Source of the DNA: CAYZED01 sp964477445
GTDB lineage: Bacteria; Bacillota; Clostridia; Lutisporales; Lutisporaceae
DNA length: 64,000 nucleotides
Direction: 5' to 3'
Assembly (NCBI GenBank): GCA_964477445.1
Contig: CAYZED010000009.1
Coordinates: 27,784-91,783, forward strand
Shown: one piece after another, positions 27,330 through 36,879 of the stretch
How positions within the stretch are numbered: position 1 is the stretch's first letter
Layout of the letters: each line of letters begins with the position of its first letter
Made by a program: the position numbers and the translations under genes
The notes under the pieces: generated by a model
The model's input: the letters and a program-made list of their open reading frames with translations, nothing else
What the model was told of the DNA's origin: nothing
The model's database searches: none

Positions 27330-27533
27330 TTAGTGCTTGTGTTGGCACTTGCTACAGTTGCCATTACACTCAAGATTCTGCTTTTGGTTAGTCCCACACC
27401 TAGGACACCTAAGATATTTATTATCTTTAAAATCTAAACCACATGTCTTACAAATATTATTCACAGAGCAAGAGTCAGTTTTCTTAGTAGCATCTATTTT
27501 ACTCTCATTCTCAATTGATTTTACATTTTTCAT
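27330..27533 (-). CDS. Small Cys-rich zinc-ribbon-like protein, feoB-linked
   Basis: A 67-residue soluble protein. It has CKTC and CPRC pairs spaced like a zinc ribbon (about residues 28-46) and a C-terminal CNGNCSKCQHKH cluster. It starts 10 bp after the feoB stop and is on the same strand, so it belongs to the feo transcript. FeoC and other small Cys-containing proteins often accompany FeoB, and a role in iron handling is inferred from position only. No membrane segment is seen. Confidence 0.7.
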   Translation of the reverse strand: MKNVKSIENESKIDATKKTDSCSVNNICKTCGLDFKDNKYLRCPRCGTNQKQNLECNGNCSKCQHKH

Positions 27534-27543
27534 TATATTATCC

Positions 27544-29275
27544 TCACAAAATCCTAGCTAAAATCCCACCTACAGTGAACGCTATCGCGAAACTTCCAAG
27601 CCAAATAAGTAGCGCATCTTTAACGCCTCTTTCTTTAAACAAAACCATAATAGCCGCGAGACATGGCACAAAGAGCGTCATAACAACAAGAGCAATTGTA
27701 GTTTGAACATGGGTCATATTTATCGCAGTCAATCCAGCAGCGCCAAAGTCCCGCCTTATAATGCCCATGATAAACGCTGTGGTGGTCTCGGCTGGCAATT
27801 TAAGAAGTCCAACTGTCAATGGTGAAAAAATATTTTGGAGAACTACTAAAAAGCCTGAGTAATTCATTACAGTTATCAAAATTGCGCCTATAAAAAATAG
27901 CGGGGTAGCTTCTTTGATAAACATCCAAGTTTTTTGGTACGTCTTTGTCAAAACATTTTTTAGAACTGGTATACGAATAGTCGGCAAATCTATAAGTAAT
28001 GGCGATGATTCTCCAACCAAAAATTTATCCATTAACTTACCCGCTATACCAAACACAAGTAAGATTGTTACTCCATATATCAAAGTGAGCTTCCATCCTA
28101 GCTTACTGATTAAACCCACTATTACTCCTAACTGAGCGGAACACGGGATTGCTAAGCCAAGCAGAAATGTAGCGATTATTNNNNNNNNNNNNNNNNNNNN
28201 NNCCACTATCCTCTAATATTGACATTAAGAAATAAAAGCCAATTACCAAAGGTAATAAAAGACCTAGTATATAAACTGGTGCCATTGTTAGTATTCCAAA
28301 TTCACCAATTAACAGTTCATAACCAAAGGTTCCAGTTTTAAATAAGCCTGAAAAAATTCCTGTTATAAACGGTACATATTTCTCCACCATAATAGTCGTT
28401 TCCGTAAATCCAACAACAGTTCCAGCCACAAATACGCCAATGAATTCATACATTAGTAATAATGTTAAAATGAGCATTGGAATCCCTGTAAAAGGATTTA
28501 GCATTAATGCACCAATTTTTGAACTTAAAGTGCCAGTTTTGTAGTTATAACTCATGATTTTTTGTACAATTTTGTCGACTGATTCTCGACGTTTCAAGTA
28601 AATATCATCTCTTCTACCAGAAATTTTTTGTCCATGTCTTTCCGCGATTATCTCATCGTCTTCCACAATTAGGAGTGCCTCTGCGTCTTCATCAACTTTA
28701 TCAACATAGAACTCCATTATATTTGTTATGAATTTATCTCTATTACCGATTTTTGCATTATCAATCATTTCAAGTGTTTCTTTAACTCCGCGATTATTTA
28801 CCGCTGAAGCCAAAACAACCGGTACCCCAAGAAGTCTTGATAGTTCTTCATGATCAATGACAATACCATTTTTTTCTATCTCGTCCATCATATTTAGCAC
28901 AATTAACATAGGCTTCCCCATATCGATTAATTGTTTTGTCAAAAAAAGATCTCTATTCAAGTGATTCGCATCTACTACGTTCAAAATAACATCGGCATAC
29001 AAAATTACATCTCTCGCAACCGTTTCTTCTTCGTTAAATGAAGAAACTCCATAAATGCCAGGCGTATCTAACACTTGAAAGTCTTTATATTTCCCTCTGC
29101 TTATATCTACAGTAGTTCCAGGAAAATTCGATACCTCAACATAAATTCCGGTTAAAGCATTAAAAAAAACTGACTTGCCAACGTTAGGATTTCCAACGAG
29201 CACGAGAGTTTTTTCTGAAGAATTTTTTTCTGATTTTTTCTTAAAAAAAGCAGTATTATTATGATCATGTCCCAT
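27544..29275 (-). CDS. feoB: Ferrous iron transporter FeoB (contains an N-gap)
   Basis: GTP-driven Fe(II) permease. The N-terminal G domain has G1 GNPNVGKS, G3 DTPGIYG and G4 NMMDE (about residues 29-130). Membrane segments follow, including the Gate region around FYFLMSILEDS. The reading then meets the N-run 28181-28202 and resumes at IIATFLLGLAIPCSAQLG in another frame, with the second Gate region and the C-terminal helices. Homologues place about 55 residues (GYLPR...GFGC...TR) between the flanks, so the gap is larger than 22 bases. feoA is 2 bp upstream. A Fur-box promoter precedes feoA. Confidence 0.93.
28181..28202. other. Assembly gap (22 N) inside feoB
   Basis: The flanks belong to FeoB but are in different frames and lack the intervening conserved segment, so more sequence is missing than 22 bases. 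Confidence 0.99.
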
Positions 29276-29277
29276 AA

Positions 29278-29499
29278 CTATTCACATTCCTCAACATCTA
29301 TTTTTTCGGCAAAACCTTTTCCTATAGCGATTTCTTGCATCATATTCTTGAGAATTACTGGTCCACCTGGCAAGCGCTCAGACATAGTAAACACAGCACC
29401 TTCATAAATACCAAGTCTAATGGCTTGTGTCTTTAGGTCTTTATTGTTTATTTTCGTTATTCTAATCTTTTTTCCCTTTTTTGATTTAAACAAAGTCAT
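29278..29499 (-). CDS. feoA: FeoA family protein
   Basis: Small SH3-like cytoplasmic protein that supports FeoB. It has 73 residues, with KGKKIRITKIN, AIRLGIYEGAVFTMSERLPGGPVILK and a C-terminal EIAIGKGFAEKI, the family pattern. The GGAGGTGG ribosome binding site and ATG at 29499 are clear. It is the first gene of the feo transcript. Confidence 0.93.
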   Translation of the reverse strand: MTLFKSKKGKKIRITKINNKDLKTQAIRLGIYEGAVFTMSERLPGGPVILKNMMQEIAIGKGFAEKIDVEECE

Positions 29500-29563
29500 T
29501 TAGACCACCTCCGAAATCAAGTTTTTTTCATAGTTTTAACTTTGATTATTCTACTCACTTTAG

Positions 29564-29592
29564 ATTATATGCTAATTGAGAATCGTTGTCAA
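29564..29592 (-). promoter_or_regulatory. feoA promoter with overlapping Fur box
   Basis: On the minus strand a perfect TTGACA (29587-29592), a 17-base spacer and a perfect TATAAT (29564-29569). A Fur-box-like dyad, TTGAGAATCGTTGTCAA on the plus strand (29576-29592), covers the -35 and spacer, so bound Fur would block RNA polymerase. Confidence 0.85.
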
Positions 29593-29784
29593 CTAAAAGT
29601 TATTATTAGTATATTGCTGGAATGAATTCAATTAATCTGTATATGATAATAAATCGGTGAGCTCGCCTTTTCGACAATGTTTTAAAATAGAACAATGCAT
29701 TTCGATATATTGGTCTTCTATGTGTTTAAAATTCAAATTTCCTATGATATCATTTAAATTAGCTTTACTAATCAGAAAAAACAC
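29593..29784. other. Divergent spacer between feoA and the aminotransferase gene
   Basis: AT-rich. It contains a 12 bp palindrome-like GGTGAGCTCGCC at about 29655-29666. I found no convincing -35/-10 pair for the plus-strand gene. Confidence 0.4.
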
Positions 29785-29800
29785 TAAGGAGGAATAAAAA

Positions 29801-30952
29801 TTGGTCTTTTTATCAAAAAGAGCTAGCGAAATGCCAGCATCACCTATAAGAAAATTAGTTCCATTTGCTCAGGCTGCGAAACAAAAAGGTACAAAAGTGT
29901 ATCACCTTAATATCGGGCAGCCAGATGTTAAGACACCTGAAATATTCTATGAATCATTAAGGAATTTCTCGGTTCCAGTTTTAGAATATGCACTTTCACA
30001 AGGAAATACAGAACTAATCGATTCTTTCAGAAGCTATTACCAAGACTGGGGTTGGAGCTTTGATGAAGATGAAATTATTATTACTAATGGAGGTTCAGAA
30101 GCACTTATTATAGCGTTTTGTTGCATTGGAGATCCTGGTGATGAGATATTAGTTCCTGAACCTTTTTATGCAAACTATAATGGATTTGCAATAGAAGCCG
30201 GAATGCATGTTAAACCGATTACCACAAGAGCTGAAAACGGTTTCCATCTCCCATCTCAAGAAAGCATTGAGCGTTTAATAAACACAAAAACACGAGCTAT
30301 TGCGATTTCTAATCCGGGAAATCCTACAGGTTGCATTTATACCCGTGAAGAATTAGTGATGCTTGGCGATATCGCTAAAAAATATGATTTGTTTTTAATT
30401 GGCGATGAAGTTTATAGAGAATTTGTTTATGATGGATTAAAGTTTACATCACTTATGGATATCGAAGGGATTTCAGATAGAGTTATTATTNNNNNNNNNN
30501 TTGCCTCAAAAAATAAAGAACTCATGCATATCGTTCTCAGATTTGCACAAGCCAGACTTTGTGTCCCTACTATTGAAATGGTTGCCGCCGCTAAACTCGC
30601 TAGCACGCCAAAATCTTACTTTGTTGAAGTAAATGAAGAATACCAAAAAAGACGTGATATTGTTTGTAACGCTTTGTCAAAAATCCCTGGTGTAGTTTGC
30701 GAAAAACCTACAGGAGCGTTCTATGTAATGGCAAAATTACCTGTAGTTGACTCTGAAGAATTTGCAAAATGGATGCTGACTGATTTCTCTCTAAACGGTG
30801 CAACAACTATGGTAGCGCCTGGAGCTGGTTTCTACGCGACACAAGGACTTGGAAAAGATGAAATAAGAATAGCATATGTTTTATGCGAAGAAGATTTAAA
30901 AGCAGCTATGGAAATACTAGCTGAAGGAATCAAGGTTTATAATAATAGGTAA
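29801..30952 (+). CDS. PLP-dependent aminotransferase, class I/II (contains an N-gap)
   Basis: Fold-type I aminotransferase related to aspartate aminotransferases. The N-terminal substrate-binding stretch is HLNIGQPDVKTPE. The cofactor region includes GGSEALIIAFCCIGDPGDE, SNPGNPTGCIYTREEL and GDEVYREFVYDG. The 10-N run at 30491-30500 replaces the PLP-lysine segment, usually SVSKRYSxCGxRIG, so the flanks RVII and ASKNKEL are too close. The C-terminal substrate arginine region ends in KDEIRIAYVL. The start is TTG with an AAGGAGG site. Substrate is not resolved. Confidence 0.9.
   Translation: MVFLSKRASEMPASPIRKLVPFAQAAKQKGTKVYHLNIGQPDVKTPEIFYESLRNFSVPVLEYALSQGNTELIDSFRSYYQDWGWSFDEDEIIITNGGSEALIIAFCCIGDPGDEILVPEPFYANYNGFAIEAGMHVKPITTRAENGFHLPSQESIERLINTKTRAIAISNPGNPTGCIYTREELVMLGDIAKKYDLFLIGDEVYREFVYDGLKFTSLMDIEGISDRVIIXXXXASKNKELMHIVLRFAQARLCVPTIEMVAAAKLASTPKSYFVEVNEEYQKRRDIVCNALSKIPGVVCEKPTGAFYVMAKLPVVDSEEFAKWMLTDFSLNGATTMVAPGAGFYATQGLGKDEIRIAYVLCEEDLKAAMEILAEGIKVYNNR
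30491..30500. other. Assembly gap (10 N) at the aminotransferase active site
   Basis: The run stands where the PLP-binding lysine motif should be; about 14-17 residues are probably missing by comparison with the family. Confidence 0.98.
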
Positions 30953-30964
30953 GGTCTAGAAGAA

Positions 30965-31007
30965 AAACAGGAGAGAACGTTTTGCGACTTTTTCTCCTGT
31001 TTTTTTC
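30965..31007 (+). terminator. Rho-independent terminator after the aminotransferase
   Basis: AAACAGGAGA pairs with TCTCCTGTTT (10 bp) around an 18-base loop and runs into a T-rich tail. Confidence 0.85.
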
Positions 31008-31025
31008 TTGCAGGTCTTGATTTAT

Positions 31026-31061
31026 TAAAAGAAAACAGACTACTTCATAAGCTAGTCTGTT
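31026..31061 (-). terminator. Rho-independent terminator after the P-loop kinase gene
   Basis: On the minus strand AACAGACTA pairs with TAGTCTGTT (9 bp, 10-base loop), followed by TTCTTTT. Confidence 0.8.
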
Positions 31062-31102
31062 GAATAGTAAACTTTTGATTTTGATTTATCTATGTAATAG
31101 CC

Positions 31103-31744
31103 TTAAAGCCCAAAATGTTTCTCCACAACAAACAAAGTATTTTCAACTGTACTATTTTCATCTCTTTCTACCCAAAAATACGGACTCTTTTTTATGGCTT
31201 CATATTTTTCTATATTAATATACTCAAGTGTCTTATTACAATTTTCTTTAGCAAGGCATGGGTTTGTAGCACTATTAATAAATTGGTTAAAGTCATCATG
31301 ATCTGGTCTGTTGCAATAATCATCAATCACGTTTTTAGGATTTCTAAGCAGAAAAACTATATTCTTTGAATCGGTAATCATAGTAACTTCATTTAATGTT
31401 AAGTGCAAATCACATATTACGATTTGTTTTTCTGATAATCTGATTAGATCCATGATAATGAAGTCTAATTGTTCCCTTGTGTTATCTAAAAGCCACTTAC
31501 CATATTCCCTGTATGGTCTTAAAAAGAATTCATCCGCATTAGCAAACCTTTTATTCATAGTTGGTTGATCAATACTATTCGACAATTTCTTATGACTTGC
31601 AAATTTTTCATCAACATCATAAACAATAAAACAATGTTTTTCAGCTAAGGCACGAGAAATTGTCGTTTTCCCACCGCATGGTGTACCCGTTACAAAGTAA
31701 ACATTCTTTAAATATTTTTTTATTATATTGTCTCTAATGTTCAT
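31103..31744 (-). CDS. P-loop NTPase/kinase-like protein
   Basis: A 213-residue protein with Walker A GTPCGGKTT at about 20-28, followed by VYDVDEKF, resembling nucleoside/shikimate-type kinases that phosphorylate small molecules. IVICDLHLTLNE looks like a Walker B region, and NIVFLLRNPKNVIDDYCNRP a lid with arginines. It is monocistronic with its own terminator. Substrate unknown; homologues are usually annotated only as AAA or kinase-like proteins. Confidence 0.7.
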   Translation of the reverse strand: MNIRDNIIKKYLKNVYFVTGTPCGGKTTISRALAEKHCFIVYDVDEKFASHKKLSNSIDQPTMNKRFANADEFFLRPYREYGKWLLDNTREQLDFIIMDLIRLSEKQIVICDLHLTLNEVTMITDSKNIVFLLRNPKNVIDDYCNRPDHDDFNQFINSATNPCLAKENCNKTLEYINIEKYEAIKKSPYFWVERDENSTVENTLFVVEKHFGL

Positions 31745-31879
31745 GTATTATCTCCTCATGTTATAAGTCGTTTTGTAAAATTAGGCCATTTTCGTATATT
31801 TTGTAGATCTATCGTATAAAAAGTATATTGATAGAGGAAGGATTATTTCAAATTCTTCAAATTATCTTGTAACACTTTA

Positions 31880-32395
31880 TTATTTCCAAGGTTTAATTCC
31901 GCATTTCTGATATATTTCCATCACAACAGGTTCTTTTCCTTTAATATAACTGTCAATATCATGTGGAAATTTATTAGACTTTTCGATTTTTATTTCACTA
32001 TATTTTTTGCAGTCTAAAGGATGTGACCTTAAATAGTCTCTGAAAGTTATTTGCCTTTTATGTTCTGCTGAATCCTTTGGGCACATATATAAATAGTGCG
32101 CCATTAAATATGGTTTATCAACATACTTAAATGCTTCCCGACTTTCAACGCCTAAATTACCCTCCTGTATATAACCAATACTTGCTAACTTTTCAATTAC
32201 TACTGGTAACATATAATTTTCAACTATAATGTTCATGTCAATAATCGGCTTTGCCCATAAGCCTGGAACTGAGGTACTCCCTATATGTTCAATGGAAACA
32301 ATATCGTTATAAAGAACTGATAAAATTTCATTTTTGATTCTTTCGAATTCAATTATCCATTTTTCGTCATACGGTACAACAGTTATATTACGCAT
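31880..32395 (-). CDS. GrpB family protein (nucleotidyltransferase-fold, UPF0157)
   Basis: Member of the GrpB/UPF0157 family, which has a nucleotidyltransferase-like fold and unknown substrate. It has 171 residues from the ATG at 32395, which has a GGAGG site 6 bases upstream; the GTG at 32407 lies inside that site. Signature sequences are VVPYDEKWIIEFERI, IEHIGSTSVPGLWAKPIIDM and a central HYLYMC with FRDYLRSHP. Some relatives occur as domains joined to dephospho-CoA kinase; here it stands alone. Confidence 0.88.
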   Translation of the reverse strand: MRNITVVPYDEKWIIEFERIKNEILSVLYNDIVSIEHIGSTSVPGLWAKPIIDMNIIVENYMLPVVIEKLASIGYIQEGNLGVESREAFKYVDKPYLMAHYLYMCPKDSAEHKRQITFRDYLRSHPLDCKKYSEIKIEKSNKFPHDIDSYIKGKEPVVMEIYQKCGIKPWK

Positions 32396-32456
32396 ACTAT
32401 CCTCCACATTTTATATAACTTACTCCAGTAATAATCACAATATTTACGAAAACAGA

Positions 32457-33068
32457 CTATAAATCTATCACATCAAAAACTGACTTCAAATCTATTTCAA
32501 GATCCGAGAAAATTGTAACTTTAGTTTTGTCATCGTCATTATATATTTCTGGTCTTCCATATTTACCATTTGTCAAAGTAAATACACTTACAAGCTTTGG
32601 CTCAGGCTCTACTAACCAGTAAGTTTTAACTCCTGCTTTTTCATATTTATTGAATTTCACAAGTTTATCATTTTTACTTGTAGAAGGCGATACGATTTCT
32701 ATAATCATATCTGGTGCACCTTTGCAGCCTCTATCATCAAGTTTATTTTTATCACAAACTATCGTTATATCTGGTTCGACTACGTTTTTCACGTCATTAT
32801 CATTTAGTTCAATATCTAGTCTTACAGCAAAAGGTGATGGATAAACTTTACATGGTTTCCCAGTGAGGTACACAGCAAATTGCTTTGATATTTCCATGAG
32901 AATTTCTTGATGTATTCTTGATGGTGCAGCTTGCATAAGTGGAATACCATCTATTATTTCCCATCTTTCATTTTCATCCCATGTCAAGTAGTCTGCGTAT
33001 GAATATTTTCGCACATCATCTCGCTCCTTTACAAATCCCAATCCATCCGGCCACGTCTTACGTAACAT
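32457..33068 (-). CDS. Uma2 family endonuclease-fold protein (DUF820)
   Basis: PD-(D/E)XK-type protein of the Uma2 family, with 203 residues. It has WEIIDGIPLMQAAPSRIHQ near the N-terminus and the core VVEPDITIVCDKNK ... GAPDMIIEIVSPSTSKND ... KFNKYEKAGVKTYWLVEPE, giving the Asp...Glu-x-x and Lys residues of the fold. These proteins are abundant in cyanobacteria and filamentous bacteria and their role is unclear. It is 9 bp after the YkgJ-PAS gene. Confidence 0.88.
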   Translation of the reverse strand: MLRKTWPDGLGFVKERDDVRKYSYADYLTWDENERWEIIDGIPLMQAAPSRIHQEILMEISKQFAVYLTGKPCKVYPSPFAVRLDIELNDNDVKNVVEPDITIVCDKNKLDDRGCKGAPDMIIEIVSPSTSKNDKLVKFNKYEKAGVKTYWLVEPEPKLVSVFTLTNGKYGRPEIYNDDDKTKVTIFSDLEIDLKSVFDVIDL

Positions 33069-33077
33069 CGTCGCGAT

Positions 33078-34880
33078 TTACCTCATATCTCTCGCAATTG
33101 CAAACACTCCCATAATAGTACCTTCACTGTTTTTATATACATTAGCGTTGAAAGAAACCGGTATTCTTCCACCACTTGAATTAACTAGTTCCAGTTCATA
33201 TCCCTTTACCTTGCCTTCATTGAAAGTTTTTGTAACTCCCTGAAACGCTCGACTAGGTTCTGAAAAATAATTTTCGAATTTTGAATTAACTAATTTTTCT
33301 CTCGAATACCCTGTTAATTCTACAGCTGCTTCATTTACATCTGTTATAATGCCTTCGCAGTTTATTGTAACCATAAGATCAATACTACTTTCAATCAAGC
33401 CTCTGGCATAATTTTTTAATTCTTCTAACTCTTTTACAATCCGACGCGTTTCGCTTATATCTCTTGCAACTGCAAAGATTCCTTGAGCAATATTTTCTTG
33501 ATTATAAAAAACGGTGGCATTAAATGAAACTGCGACTATATCATTACTGGATGTTTTTAAGTCAAGTTCATAATTTTTGACCTCTCCATCTTTAAATGTG
33601 AGCAAAACACCGCTTTGAGCTTTCTCAGGACTCACAAAATGTTGTTTAAAAAAGCTACCAATCAATTCTTCTCTTGAGCATCCAGTGATTTTGATAAATG
33701 CTTGATTTACATCCATAAGTGTTCCATCTAAATTAATTACCATAAAAGCATCAAGACTTGCCTCAATTAAGCCTCTAACATAATTTTTTGACTGTGCCAT
33801 CTCGCTGTGAACGATGTCCGATATTTCTTTAATACACACAATGCTGCCATGTACGAGGCCATCAACACTGTCGCGATAAGTCATTGCATTGATCAAAACT
33901 GCTAGTGTTTTGCCATTATTTAATCTAATTCTATTCGGAATTGCAGTGATTTTGCCTCGTAAAAAACAAGTTTGAATGTCATTTTCTAATCCTTCATAAT
34001 TTACAAAAAGACTAGATAACGTTCTTCCTTTTAATGAACTTTTTTCTATTCCACTGAGTTTACAAAATGCATCATTGACATCAGTTATTAAACCAACTTC
34101 ATTAATTGTCAAATGCGGGTCAAAAATACTACCTAGAAGTCCTGATGTATATTGGTGCGCATAATTTAACTCACCTTTGAACTCCGAACTATTAACTACA
34201 TTTTTTGCCTGTCTAATACCATTTTTCGAGATAAGATTTAACAATTCATCAACCTTTTCTTTTGAAGGAAACGCCCATTCTTTAGAACTTGGCAAATGAA
34301 TAAGTTCATGAATCACAAAAGCCCCATCGTCTTCATTCTCATTCTTTAAAGATAATTCGAGCATTTCGGCCATGGTTTTATTATAGTCAACTAACTCACC
34401 GTGCCCATATCCTGCACAATATGGCTTAATTGTTAAAAGCGGACCTATTTTTTCGTCGTTAAAAACCCAAAATGGAAACCACCTACATACAAGATAGCGA
34501 CTATCATGTTTGCTACACATATTTTTTTCGTTAAGAAATGCGCAACTTTCATAAGTAAAAGTTGCAATTTTTTTAGCATATCTGCAACATTCACCACAAT
34601 TTTGACATTCCAGACGGGTAATGCCCGGAACTACGAAATGACTTTTTGTTAAGACTCTTAAAACTTCTTCATCTTCTACATTCATTCCTAAAGCTTTTAA
34701 GCCTTCTGTTCTTTGACGTGTATCCAATTTATTGTACTCTGTCAATGATTCCCAAAAAATCGAGTCGCGTTTTAACATCTGCTGCATTTGTTTAACTTGC
34801 GGCAAAGGTTGAATTCCTTTTGTGTGATTGTTTTTAGTAACAGATTTAGGAAAAGTTTTCTTCTTCTTGTCTTTACTCAT
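33078..34880 (-). CDS. YkgJ-type Cys-cluster protein with three PAS domains
   Basis: A 600-residue soluble protein. A YkgJ-like metal-chelating cluster at about 90-150 has CQNCGECCRYAKK and later Cys residues in ESCAFLNEKNMCSKH and YLVCRWFPFW, suggesting a zinc or Fe-S site. Three PAS domains follow: about 245-360 (ITDVNDAFCKLSGI), 365-485 (MDVNQAFIKITGC) and 490-600 (ITDVNEAAVELTGYSREK). The protein ends right after the last PAS (AIARDMR), with no kinase, GGDEF, EAL or HTH output. It overlaps the hydrolase gene start by one base, so they are coupled. Its signalling partner is unknown. Confidence 0.85.
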   Translation of the reverse strand: MSKDKKKKTFPKSVTKNNHTKGIQPLPQVKQMQQMLKRDSIFWESLTEYNKLDTRQRTEGLKALGMNVEDEEVLRVLTKSHFVVPGITRLECQNCGECCRYAKKIATFTYESCAFLNEKNMCSKHDSRYLVCRWFPFWVFNDEKIGPLLTIKPYCAGYGHGELVDYNKTMAEMLELSLKNENEDDGAFVIHELIHLPSSKEWAFPSKEKVDELLNLISKNGIRQAKNVVNSSEFKGELNYAHQYTSGLLGSIFDPHLTINEVGLITDVNDAFCKLSGIEKSSLKGRTLSSLFVNYEGLENDIQTCFLRGKITAIPNRIRLNNGKTLAVLINAMTYRDSVDGLVHGSIVCIKEISDIVHSEMAQSKNYVRGLIEASLDAFMVINLDGTLMDVNQAFIKITGCSREELIGSFFKQHFVSPEKAQSGVLLTFKDGEVKNYELDLKTSSNDIVAVSFNATVFYNQENIAQGIFAVARDISETRRIVKELEELKNYARGLIESSIDLMVTINCEGIITDVNEAAVELTGYSREKLVNSKFENYFSEPSRAFQGVTKTFNEGKVKGYELELVNSSGGRIPVSFNANVYKNSEGTIMGVFAIARDMR

Positions 34881-35812
34881 TAGTTATTATGCTCCTTTAT
34901 CCATTCAACAATGTCGTTCATAACCTCGTCGCGATTAATCTCGTTTAACATTTCATGCCTACCATCTTTATAAAGTTTGTATCTCAGATCTTCAATTCCA
35001 ATTTTTTTGTAAAAATTATATTGATTAAGGACACCTTTGCCAAAATTCCCAACTGGATCTTTTTCTCCGGTGAATATATAAATAGGTAAATTCTTTGGTA
35101 TGAATGAAGCCATGCCAGGTTGGTGAAGTTTGCTTAGACCTTGTAAAAAGTCAAAAAAGAAGCCTGCTGTAAAAACTGTTCCACAAAATTCATCATTTAT
35201 ATATTTATCAACTTCATTGTTATCTCGAGATAGCCAGTCAAAACTAGTGCGATTAGGTTTAAATGAATTGTTAAAAGCCCCAAATGACAGCTCATTTAAA
35301 AATGGACTTACTTTATTTCGACCAGAAAATAATGAAATTAGCTTTGCTATTACAATTCCAAAGTACAAAATTGGTCCTTGTTTACCATTGGTGCCACTTA
35401 AAATAACTCCATCGACCTCTTTTCCGAAAAGTTGTATGTACTTTTGGCATATAAAAGATCCCATACTGTGACCAAACAAAAATAATGGTAGTTTTGGATT
35501 ATCCTTTTTTATTATGTCAGTGAGTTGGTGCACATCACGAACCATCCAATCAAACCCATCCGAGTCAGCCAGTATTCCCAATTTATCTACAGTAACAGCT
35601 GTTCTCCCATGTCCCCTATGGTCATTTGCGTAAACACAAAATCCTTTACTGGTTAGGAATTCAGCAAATCGCTCATATCTAGAAGCTTTTTCAGCCATTC
35701 CATGAGCTATTTGTACGATTCCTTTTAATTCAATTTCGATATTAGGAGACCATTTGCTTACGAAAATATTAGTTCCATCGTCCGATTTAAACGAAAAATT
35801 CTCAGAAATCAT
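34880..35812 (-). CDS. Alpha/beta hydrolase, lysophospholipase/monoacylglycerol lipase type
   Basis: Serine hydrolase of 310 residues. The N-terminal GIVQIAHGMAEKASRYERFAEFL and NDHRGHGRT are typical of monoglyceride lipase-like enzymes. The nucleophile elbow is GHSMGS at about 112-117. The C-terminal acid lies in FTGEKDPVGNFG and the catalytic His in KDGRHEMLNE. There is no signal peptide, so it acts in the cytoplasm on lipids or other esters. It shares one base with the PAS protein gene downstream and has an AAGGAGG site. Confidence 0.88.
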   Translation of the reverse strand: MISENFSFKSDDGTNIFVSKWSPNIEIELKGIVQIAHGMAEKASRYERFAEFLTSKGFCVYANDHRGHGRTAVTVDKLGILADSDGFDWMVRDVHQLTDIIKKDNPKLPLFLFGHSMGSFICQKYIQLFGKEVDGVILSGTNGKQGPILYFGIVIAKLISLFSGRNKVSPFLNELSFGAFNNSFKPNRTSFDWLSRDNNEVDKYINDEFCGTVFTAGFFFDFLQGLSKLHQPGMASFIPKNLPIYIFTGEKDPVGNFGKGVLNQYNFYKKIGIEDLRYKLYKDGRHEMLNEINRDEVMNDIVEWIKEHNN

Positions 35813-35845
35813 TTTTTAGTCCTCCTTGAAAAAAATTTGCTTAAC

Positions 35846-36854
35846 TTATTCATCCGATCTAACAAAAGTATATTCTCCGTTGATAATAGTATTTAAGGCA
35901 TTCTGCATTTCGTTGATTTTATCTGAATAGTTTTTTTCATCATACTCGATATACCCTACTGTCATCCAAAACCCTTGTTTAAATGTTTTTTTCTTAAAAC
36001 CTAGAACTTCTTTTTTTAAATGCTCAAACAAATCCCAACGAATCTCTCTAGTGTATTTACCATTTCCAGTTATTTTAACTGCAATTATATTATTTTCGAT
36101 TTGAAGGTAAATTTCCTCAATATCAGGTTTTGTTAATTTACAAGAAGCCAATTCTATTTTGGTTATATGGTACCAATGTAATCCCCAAAATCCATTCGAT
36201 TGATTTGGTACATAATACCAATTATATCCTCTGCTGACATCAATTATTTGATCTTTGACTAAATGTGTAAAGAAACCTTTGTAAGCATGACCTTTTGATT
36301 CTCCCCATTCTGAAATTGATTTATTTTTATATGCATTTACTGCCACGTCGATTTCTAAAAGATAATCATAATAATCTTTAAAAATATTATTTCTTGTCTC
36401 AACAACATACTTACTAAAAATATCAATCAGGTCATTCCTTGTAATATTTACAACTTTTTCTTCTTCATATGCCTGTTCCACTATTTTATAATATGCACAG
36501 ACTATATTATCGAGACATACTATATTCTCTTTATTTGCTTCGAAGAGTTTGCTTTTATATTTTTCTATTTGTTCATGATGTTGACAAGTAAATGTTTTGT
36601 CTTCAATAATGATATGATATCTTTTATTAACAACAACATATATATCTATATTCATGANNNNNNNNNNTTTGAATTTCTGATACTATTAATTCTTCATCAG
36701 TTTTCAGAATTTTGGAAAGTAGCTCTTTCGCGCATCTAGTAAGTACCTTATCCTCTTCATAGTGAGCTTGCATGGCAAAACTCAATAACCAACAAATAAA
36801 TGCATCTTGAGATAACTCACTAGTCGCAAATCTAAACAAATTATTCCTTGTCAT
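35846..36854 (-). CDS. PD-(D/E)XK nuclease superfamily protein (contains an N-gap)
   Basis: Member of the PDDEXK_4-like family. The N-terminal NNLFRFATSELSQDAFICWLLSFA is diagnostic and the nuclease core lies after the gap: NIDIYVVVNKRYHIIIEDKT gives Asp...Glu-x-Lys. The N-run at 36658-36667 removes only a few residues between SEIQ and NIDIY by comparison with relatives. The ATG at 36854 has an AGAGGA site 9 bases upstream. It lies 25 bp after ftsZ. Function unknown; many relatives are near defence or accessory genes. Confidence 0.8.
36658..36667. other. Assembly gap (10 N) inside the PD-(D/E)XK gene
   Basis: The gap lies between the N-terminal helical part and the nuclease core, which are in different frames. 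Confidence 0.98.
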
Positions 36855-36879
36855 CTTACGTAATCCTCTTTTCATATTT

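Noticed and set aside
29655..29666. GGTGAGCTCGCC palindrome near the aminotransferase
   Set aside because: No loop room for a hairpin and no partner repeat found; left as spacer content.
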